From: Siderastrea siderea
Taxonomy: Eukaryota; Cnidaria; Anthozoa; Scleractinia; Rhizangiidae
Length of the DNA stretch: 64,000 nucleotides
Reading direction: 5' to 3'
Assembly: GCA_964030785.1 (NCBI GenBank)
Contig: OZ034971.1
Coordinates: forward strand, 34,840,804 to 34,904,803
Part shown: positions 58,501 through 64,000 of the stretch, piece by piece
How positions within the stretch are numbered: the first letter of the stretch is position 1
Layout: each line of letters starts with the position of its first letter
The notes under the pieces: model-generated
Databases searched by the model: none
What the model was told of the DNA's origin: nothing
The model's input: only the letters and a program-made list of their open reading frames with translations
Program-made: the position numbers and the translations under genes

Positions 58501-60942
58501 GATATTATTGAGAATAGACTGGCATCTGGGACTTGCTGCAAACTGAAAGTAAGAATAAGAAGGCATCATTGTTATAAGCATAACCATCCCTTTGAGATGC
58601 AGGCCCGAAAAACTATCCAGGTGTGATCCCAGATGTGCTAAAGAGTTTTCGGGCTCCCTGAACGTCTCCAGACGTTTTGAGATACCGCCACCTCGTGTCA
58701 ACATAACTAATAAAAAGTTGTATAAAACATGCAGCTCAAATATAATAATTTTCTTCAATTTCTTTCACGTGGAACTTTTCTAACTCGGGGACTACTTAAG
58801 GATGATGAAAATCACGATACAGAACAGAAACACCTTGTTATAGGAAATTAACAATCCCAAAAAAGTTGATAAGGACATCGACGGCAGAAAGTCAACAACT
58901 ATCGTGATCAAAATTGTACCCAAAATTCTTAATTGCAGTTGTGTGACCTTTGGTAAAGGCAATTTGACAAATAAAAATCGGTCCTCTTTGTTTAGCACAC
59001 ATAGATGTTTGACATTTTAATGTCCTTAGTTTGTTTTGTTTTGTTTTTTTTTTGTGGAATTGGGTTGAAATTCTCTATGGCTGCTTCGCAATGTGATTTA
59101 CTTTATTATTGTCTGACGCTTCACTGACGAGGATGCCAAAAGTAAAGCTTCAATTTTCGTGACGCAAATTTCTAGCCTTCTTTTCCAACAAATTCTTAAC
59201 TAAGTCCTGTGGTTAAGGAATCCGCCTTGTTTTGCTTAATCGAATCGTAAACAAAAGCCTGCTATTTTTTCCTCTCTAGCTTGTTTTTGGACCTTTTAAA
59301 GAGATTTTGCTGGCTGGGGCAGCGTGTCATAAGCGTTTACCGAAGAAAAAAAAATGTTTACAAAGAGCGGACACTGACTGACGTACGTACGTAAGACTCA
59401 AATCGCAAGTCTCGGTTGTCAATGAATAGACCTTTGTACCGTTACATGAGCCATATTGCATATTCATTTTGCCCCCTGGGCATCCCATAGTATTCAGCGA
59501 AATGTATTTATTCTTTTGTAGTGACAATGCAGCATTATCACAATAATAGAATGAATCAAGTATAATGGGCCTCAGCCCAGGGGGCAAAATCAATATGGCT
59601 GCTGTATCGATAAAAAGGCCCGGTCTGATTCAAACATGTACATAGAAAGATTCATTGGAGCCCACCGAGAAAAACTGAGATCAAGGCTTACTTAACAAGA
59701 AAGACGATCTTATTTTCTGTCTGTAGCTTACCTGTAGGGTGCCTTTGAAAGAGCAATGCGACTAAATTGAAGATAATATTTAACGATTGGAAATAAACGA
59801 ACTTTAACACACATCAAAAGCTCTTTGTTTAGTCATTAGATTGTGCGAGATCGTCAATATCCCTCAGAGATGATTCTACAGCTCGGGCGAAGGATAAAGA
59901 ATGGCGCGATCTGAGCAAAGAACGGCTGACGACTCGGATCCCACCCGTCCTAACTTTTCACGCGCACCCTACCCCTGAAGAAAAATAGCGACTGCCAGCA
60001 GTCTATATGACCTATATAACGTTCTTCAGCTAGCGTGCTAACTAATTTTCCTTCTCCGATCCAGGGCAATAGAGAATGCTGTAAACAGGTAGAAATCTGG
60101 CTATGAAGGGGCTCGATAAGATATTAAGAAACGCTCCCTACCTTTTTTCGTCCTTTCTCAGCGGCAGTCTTCAGTAGACTGATACTTGCACCGTAATTGC
60201 TGTTGTCACATGCATCGTCGATGTTTTTGTCTTTATCAACGAGTGGACCGGTTCCTTCAGTATCCATCACCTTGAGCAGTTCCTTCCAATTACCTTGTTC
60301 AACAACGCCAGCAGCGAAATTCTCGAGGCGTGACGCCCGTACTAAGTAGTCATCTCTGCTGTAATGATGCTCGTACTTGGCAAGCTCTTCGAGACGGTGT
60401 GAGTCATGGAGGGCTCTTGCTATGACATCAGTGTGCACATTGCCCGTTGAATTCTCTTGATTGGTGCACCACAGCCACTTCAAGCCAATGTACAGAGGGT
60501 TGGAAAGGATCTCTAACCACCTTTGCTCGCGCTCTTCTTTGGTCATTTCGCTTCCTTCTTGTTGTTCTTCAATTGATAATGATATGCATTCTTTCGTTTC
60601 TTTGTTACAGCTGGTGAACGGGCTTAGATAGTGGCATAGCTTCTCAAAACCTGTCTTAAATTTCTGCCATCTACTCAGTTCTCCCATCTGTTTCTTGCTT
60701 TTCTCCCGTTTGTTTCTTTGACATACTGACAAGTCGTCCATTTCCTTCAAGTCCTCTTTTTCAGCATTTGCCACGTACTGCCAAACAGCAAAGGCGTCTT
60801 CTTTTTCAAGATGATCAAGAAGTTCATCGAGTTTGTTGCCTTCGCTCTCTGATAACCGACAATCAGCGTATTTTTCAGTTATATATTGTTTATGTTTCGA
60901 ATGCACATCGCCCAGAAACTCTTCGTAGCTGATGGAGCCCAT
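47085..60942 (-). CDS. TRPC-like cation channel, copy Y, five joined exons
   Basis: Exons 60142-60942, 58167-58542, 51847-52318, 49986-50184 and 47085-47234 join with matching phases (0, 1, 2, 0) and GT-AG introns of 1.6, 5.8, 1.7 and 2.75 kb. They give about 666 codons: N-terminal cytoplasmic domain, S1-S6, pore and TRP box. TRPC channels are plasma-membrane, calcium-permeable, non-selective cation channels, usually gated downstream of phospholipase C; applying that here is inference. The last exon is uncertain: exon 5 ends at a GTGAGT donor, but reading through gives a stop within about ten codons, and I found no further exon. A homologous first exon lies at 4578-5375 and a homologous exon 5 at 28518-28664. 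Confidence 0.85.
47397..48124. mobile_element. Small element: hairpin plus TIR pair (HINE-like) in TRPC intron 4
   Basis: Hairpin about 47397-47505 (arms CAATTATCCTGCGAAAT and GAGCAGGATAATTG), then inverted pair TTATTATTCAACAAATT (47508-47524) and its complement (48108-48124). Same layout as 15595-15882 and 29347-29812 but unrelated in sequence. Confidence 0.6.
48126..48204. repeat. Hairpin GACGGC...GCCGTC
   Basis: Arms GACGGCTAGTTGGAAGAAAA and TTTTCTTATAACGCCGTC, with further pairing through ATATTCCGTATT, directly beside the preceding element. Probably the terminal hairpin of another small element. Confidence 0.7.
48888..48962. repeat. Hairpin, arms about 35 bp
   Basis: TATAGGGAAAAACTGTGCCC and its reverse complement with a 2-base loop; pairing extends outward through GGTCC/GGACC and CGGCC/GGCCG with bulges. 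Confidence 0.8.
49339..49524. repeat. Tetranucleotide microsatellite (TCAA)n
   Basis: About 185 bp of TCAA with occasional GTCA and CGGA interruptions. Confidence 0.95.
49986..50184 (-). CDS. TRPC copy Y exon 4 (pore and S6)
   Basis: Acceptor TTCTTAG|ATCT, donor ATCATG|GTAAGT, phase 0 out. Pore helix LFWLLIGFLEAELIEV and S6 IIFMVIVALSMLISMMSN are typical of TRPC (FW..FGL.E, then VIVLLNMLIAMIN). The remnant donor of this exon's paralogue is at 29184. Confidence 0.88.
50185..51846 (-). other. TRPC copy Y intron 3
   Basis: Non-coding by context. A 176-codon open frame on the plus strand (51261-51791) has no recognised domain and contains a lysine run from poly-A. Confidence 0.6.
51847..52318 (-). 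CDS. TRPC copy Y exon 3 (S3-S5)
   Basis: Acceptor TTTTAACAG|ACATC, donor GAAAA|GTAAGT; phase 1 in, phase 2 out. Helices DITIIVFVLGFIVVEFLEVY, VVDTIIIATFIVAYAMWF, YASASVMAFFHLAHVF and LKFLLIFLLLYFAFFTGMT. STLGPLQLSLYKMLKDV matches the TRPC S4-S5 linker pattern (LGPM..SL.KML.D). Confidence 0.88.
52449..52513. repeat. (CTGT)n microsatellite
   Basis: Tandem CTGT/CCGT units in TRPC intron 2. Confidence 0.9.
52529..54382. repeat. Direct duplication of about 150 bp bracketing a TTAA element
   Basis: 52529-52690 and 54241-54382 share ACCAGCAATAGT, TTATTTCAGGTTTAA, GAGACGAGG and CATTGTGGAC in order. The TTAA element 52736-54208 lies between. Confidence 0.7.
52736..54208. mobile_element. Candidate TTAA element, 1.47 kb, piggyBac-like ends
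   Basis: TTAA|CCGGCCGTCGC at the left (52732-52735) and AATGGCCGG|TTAA at the right (54209-54212); only about 6 bp of the ends are inverted copies. The left end forms a small hairpin (CCGGCCGTCGC/GGCGACCGCCGG). G run at 53277-53290. No transposase recognised. Confidence 0.5.
54660..57160. repeat. Diverging tandem repeats, unit about 0.77 kb
   Basis: Besides the exact duplication at 54856-56408, the sequence before it (54680-54855) aligns with the end of the unit, and 56410-57160 is a diverged third unit (for example TTGTTTGGCAGAGCGAGAAC and GCATCTTCGTCCTTGCTCTC). Confidence 0.75.
54856..56408. repeat. Exact 770-bp tandem duplication
   Basis: 54856-55625 and 55626-56395 appear identical over the full unit, with 13 further matching bases. 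The same 83-codon open frame occurs at 55206-55457 and 55976-56227, which is a repeat effect and not a gene. Confidence 0.9.
57161..58166 (-). other. TRPC copy Y intron 2, right part
   Basis: No gene or repeat recognised. Confidence 0.5.
58167..58542 (-). CDS. TRPC copy Y exon 2 (S1-S2)
   Basis: Acceptor TACTTTCAG|TTTGCAGC, donor CTCG|GTAAGC, phase 0 in and phase 1 out. Encodes FAASPRCQSILNNIIY, a first hydrophobic helix (LIWAVFIQLPLVALFSLIY), a cysteine-rich loop (NCCCYRL) and a second helix (YLAFLCVIVANTF). Confidence 0.85.
58543..60141 (-). other. TRPC copy Y intron 1
   Basis: Non-coding. From about 59010 rightwards it aligns with copy X intron 1. TTAA near 59011 is the empty site of the 411-3666 element. 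A short hydrophobic frame at 58792-58998 is not conserved in copy X. Confidence 0.6.
60142..60942 (-). CDS. TRPC copy Y exon 1 (N-terminal domain)
   Basis: 267 codons from ATG to AAG|GTAGGG, phase 0. Same architecture as copy X (4578-5375). Main differences are after LSVC (QRNKREKSKK here) and one residue fewer near NQENSTGN. The segment NPLYIGLKWLWCTNQE and RLENFAAGVVEQGNW fit TRPC pre-S1 helices. It splices to FAASPRCQSILNN, which matches the TRPC pre-S1 motif (KFVAHPNCQ in vertebrate TRPCs). Confidence 0.85.
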
Positions 60943-62674
60943 GATCGAGCACTTAACTCACGAAATTATTTTCAGTCAGTCGACTAAACAACAGCGCGTT
61001 ATCTCTAAACTGCCTATTGTGTTTACCTCTTTACGTCAGCAGCTAGGGCTAAATGGTACCATTCTAAGAAATCCTTCACTTGATTCCAAGAAATTTGCTC
61101 AGTTTTTCTTGCAATGGCGAGCTTTTTAATAAACTTGCAATCAATTCGGCCCCGGTTTTTGTTTGGACTTGTTCTCTTCTGTGAGACTTAAGTGAGCTTT
61201 GACAAAATAGAAGAAGCCATTGAAACTTAATTGTCGATCTCGTCTCTGCTGAATTTTTAAAACTTGCATGTTTTTTACCTTTTTATTACCAGGGTCAAAG
61301 AGCATTTCGCATCAAATCAGAAACGCCTGAACGCTTAAAATTTAACAAAAGCCGCTTTGATGTTGCGACTAGTGATTTATTAGGGGCTTACGAAGTGTGT
61401 TAGAGATGAAATTTTATGAAAAAAAACCTATATTTAAACTTTGAATCCTTTGGGGTCTTTTTTCATTCGGATACAAAACTTTAGACAAAGTGCATCCAGG
61501 CATTTTTATGTCAAATTTTAGACGTTTATGACAGTTTTTTGGATTATTTTATCAAACAATAAAAGCAAATAAATGGATCCGTCTAGTCGTTGTCACATTA
61601 GACAAAAAACGATTTGAACAAGAGTCAATTTGTTTCCGGAGTGTCAAATTGTTTTCGGAGTCCAAAATTGACCGTCTATTAAGCACAGGTACCGTTTCTT
61701 GTACTTAATAAACAGATCCTGCAGGGCAAGTGTACTTATTTTGCAGAAAAGACCATTATCTTCGATTATTACATAAAAAGATTGCATTTTTCTCTTATTA
61801 AGTACGTCTCTTGTACTTATTAAGTACGAAAAATGTGATTAATAAGAACAAAAGGTAGGTCTTTCGTTTATTAAGTACAAGTGTCACCAAACTTCGCAAA
61901 CAATGATTTTTCATACTTGGCGGCCATTATGGAAAAAATATCGAGGGGGGAATGTATTCATTTGGTGAATCTTTACAGAAAAAAAATGATTCAGGCAAAG
62001 TCTTGTTTGTAAATTCTTTCAATTAAGCAACAAGACGACATGGATTTTGTTTTAGGGGCTGATATTTTTCAAATGTAAGAGTTTGCAGCCCGTCCGATCG
62101 CGGATCGATCGATCGAGCGATCGAGTGCCCGGCGAAAACCGTGAGCGTTTTTGTTTCCCTTTCCGTAAATCTGCTTTTCCCAACAGAATACTTCGAGCAA
62201 AGATAATAATCAGCGGTGTCTGAAACTACATTTCAGTAGAAAAGAGAGACTCGCTTTGTTTTAAACTAACTGTTTGAAAGCGAGATTAAAATCTATTTCA
62301 TGAAGGACAACAAGCTGCATTTAGCAGCAGTTGTTTATCGGTCGAGTTGTGGTTAAACTGTTAGCATTTTTTTTCGCTTCGTAATACCCCTTATAGGAAA
62401 GTTTGTTTACTAATTGAGAAGAAGAACAGTTTTTCCACCCAAGATTGTCCGGAATATGTTGTTCATAAGAGTTTTGTTTTAACTTCAAGCCGTAGATTGT
62501 TCACAATTTGATCGCCTACGGCGGCGAAAAACAACCTGTGCAATAAGCGAATAAGCTCGACCGGGAATAAAAGTAGAGCTAAATATCTCATTAATCGTAA
62601 CCTGTAGTGTACCAAAAAAAACCTCTTTTTTACGAATGAACTTTATTTGCGAATAAGCTAAGGTAATAATTCAA
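60943..62674. other. 5' flank of TRPC copy Y
   Basis: 60943 to about 61620 is homologous to the copy X flank. About 61625-61880 repeats (C)TTGTACTTATTAAGTAC-type motifs in both orientations. No gene recognised. Confidence 0.5.
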
Positions 62675-62744
62675 CGTTCCCGGGCCGGTCACCCAACCAA
62701 GTACTAACCCCGCCGGACTGGGCTTAACTTCGCCTGTACGGGCA
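62675..62744 (-). pseudogene. 5S rRNA-like fragment
   Basis: On the minus strand: GAAGTTAAGCCCAGTCCGG then GGGTTAGTACTTGGTTGGG and TGACCGGCCCGGGAA, matching the central and 3' part of eukaryotic 5S rRNA including the internal promoter box C. Incomplete, so a 5S-derived repeat or pseudogene. Confidence 0.75.
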
Positions 62745-62916
62745 GGAAAACTTGTGGTATCTTGATCATGGAATTCAATTACTTCAAATATTTACCTTTT
62801 GCTTTCCATTTTCGTCTTTTTCCTGGTTTTTAAATGCCTATTTTACTTGAATATAAGTGGGAAATAACAGAATGAAACGTCTACCATATAAATGAAGACA
62901 TCACTTCCGATTAGCA

Positions 62917-62973
62917 GAATTAAGCCATGTTCGGCGGGGTTAGTGCTTGGATGGGTGACCGCCAGGGATTGAC
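62917..62973 (+). pseudogene. 5S rRNA-like fragment, inverted relative to the previous one
   Basis: AATTAAGCCATGTTCGG then GGGTTAGTGCTTGGATGGG and TGACCGCCAGGGA. Same 5S segment as 62675-62744, opposite strand, about 170 bp away. Confidence 0.75.
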
Positions 62974-64000
62974 TTCTCGTGACTTTTATCGAAGGTTTGC
63001 TCTCAAACTTTCTATCTCACTTTTTTAAGGGACAAAAGTCCAAATCAGTAGCTGGTAAATACGTTTACATGAGTTATTTGCCTATTTGTTTCTCCAGAAC
63101 ATACCGCTGCAGTAAACAAAGGCGAAAAACCTTGTCCGCAATAATATAAATAAAAAAAAAAAGGAAGAAAAGAAAAAGTTCAAAAAACCGTGAATTGCAA
63201 AAAAGTAGCTGTTTGAGTATTTCGCTTATTCGTGCTTTAATCTATCCTCGCCAGAAAAACGTTTTCTACCGATCGTGATTGAGGCACTTAGTTTTTGGTT
63301 GTTTCAAGCTAATGAGCTTCAGATCAAATGCACTGAAGCAAAACAAGGTACGGATAAACAAAACCAAGTTAAAGAAGAAAAAACCTCGTCAAGCTATCTT
63401 CCAAGCTGTTTTGTAAATATAAATCCGATCAAAAAATTCGACAGCGAGACAAGGCGATGTTTGCCGAGGTTTCACTGATCGGTGTTAATCGTTGTTAACA
63501 GACCTACGGCAGGACATTTGATTTCACGGTCAAAATATCAGTTAAAGATTTTTACTTGCACGGCCACCTAATGTGCAGAGTTTTTAATTCCTAATGATAA
63601 TTAAGAGGCGCAGTCTGAGGATTCGGGTAAGGTCATTTTTCTTCCTTCTCAATTTGAAAACGTCAAATAATAAGGATTCCCGTTATCTAAACATTGTCAT
63701 ACCCGACCGCGTACCGACATGCATTTCCAACAAAACAAACACGCTCTTATTGACTACTTTTTTGCTCTAGCTTAATGGGACCGGCGGTTGAAATACAAAA
63801 GATATTATTGAGGGAAAAAATGAAGTGATAATTTTCAAGCATCGATGTATTTATATGCTTTTTGAATAGTGGAAAAAGCTTCATAGGTCGCCATTACATT
63901 CGATAAATTGGCGCCAAAAGTGTTTTTCGCGGGAGAATAATTTACAGATTTAAAGCTTACAAATTTTCATAGTTTTTGAGACTTCTTTTTAAATTAAAGT
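62974..64000. other. Unassigned right end
   Basis: No gene recognised. A 67-codon frame at 63275-63478 has no known domain. Confidence 0.35.

Overview
The window looks like nuclear DNA of an animal, most likely an anthozoan cnidarian such as a stony coral. That is an inference from AT-rich, intron-split genes, a TRPC-like channel, a class A GPCR, and a dense mixture of DNA transposons, foldback elements, SINEs and a 5'-truncated LINE. I see no bacterial-type gene organisation. Intact genes are few and most of the sequence is transposon-derived or duplicated.

Layout. 1-6.5 kb: first exon and flanks of a TRPC-like channel gene on the minus strand (copy X), with a 3.3-kb TTAA-flanked element in intron 1. 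6.56-13.98 kb: a complete DNA transposon with perfect 110-bp terminal inverted repeats (TIRs) and a 9-bp target duplication. It encodes a RecQ-like helicase (plus strand) and a DUF6589-type putative transposase (minus strand), convergent. 14.7-29.18 kb: segmental duplication A, the 3' end of a TRPC locus. It is interrupted by a 2.8-kb Ginger-like transposon with a DD35E integrase, by a LINE that itself carries two nested elements (one a 1.6-kb near-perfect palindrome), by SINEs and by a Harbinger-like relic. 29.9-30.7 kb: a broken GPCR. 31.3-33.1 kb: a satellite of about 310 bp period. 36.1-50 kb: segmental duplication B, homologous to A, which runs into the last exons of the second TRPC gene (copy Y). 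Copy Y occupies 47.1-60.9 kb on the minus strand. I could join five exons with matching splice phases into about 666 codons covering the N-terminal domain, six membrane helices, the pore and the TRP box. Its introns hold further elements and an exact 770-bp tandem duplication. 61-64 kb: promoter-side flank with two 5S-rRNA-like fragments.

The history can be read from paralogous empty sites. An ancestral TRPC locus was duplicated at least twice. Later insertions (Ginger element, LINE, TTAA element, Harbinger-like relic) are absent from the matching paralogue, which fixes their boundaries without a database. The part closest to an unusual system is the helicase-plus-transposase element. A 91-bp foldback with the same ends and its own 9-bp duplication lies inside it and independently confirms the 9-bp integration signature.

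Methods: splice sites, TIRs and target duplications were read by eye. Family names rest on recognised motifs and not on searches.
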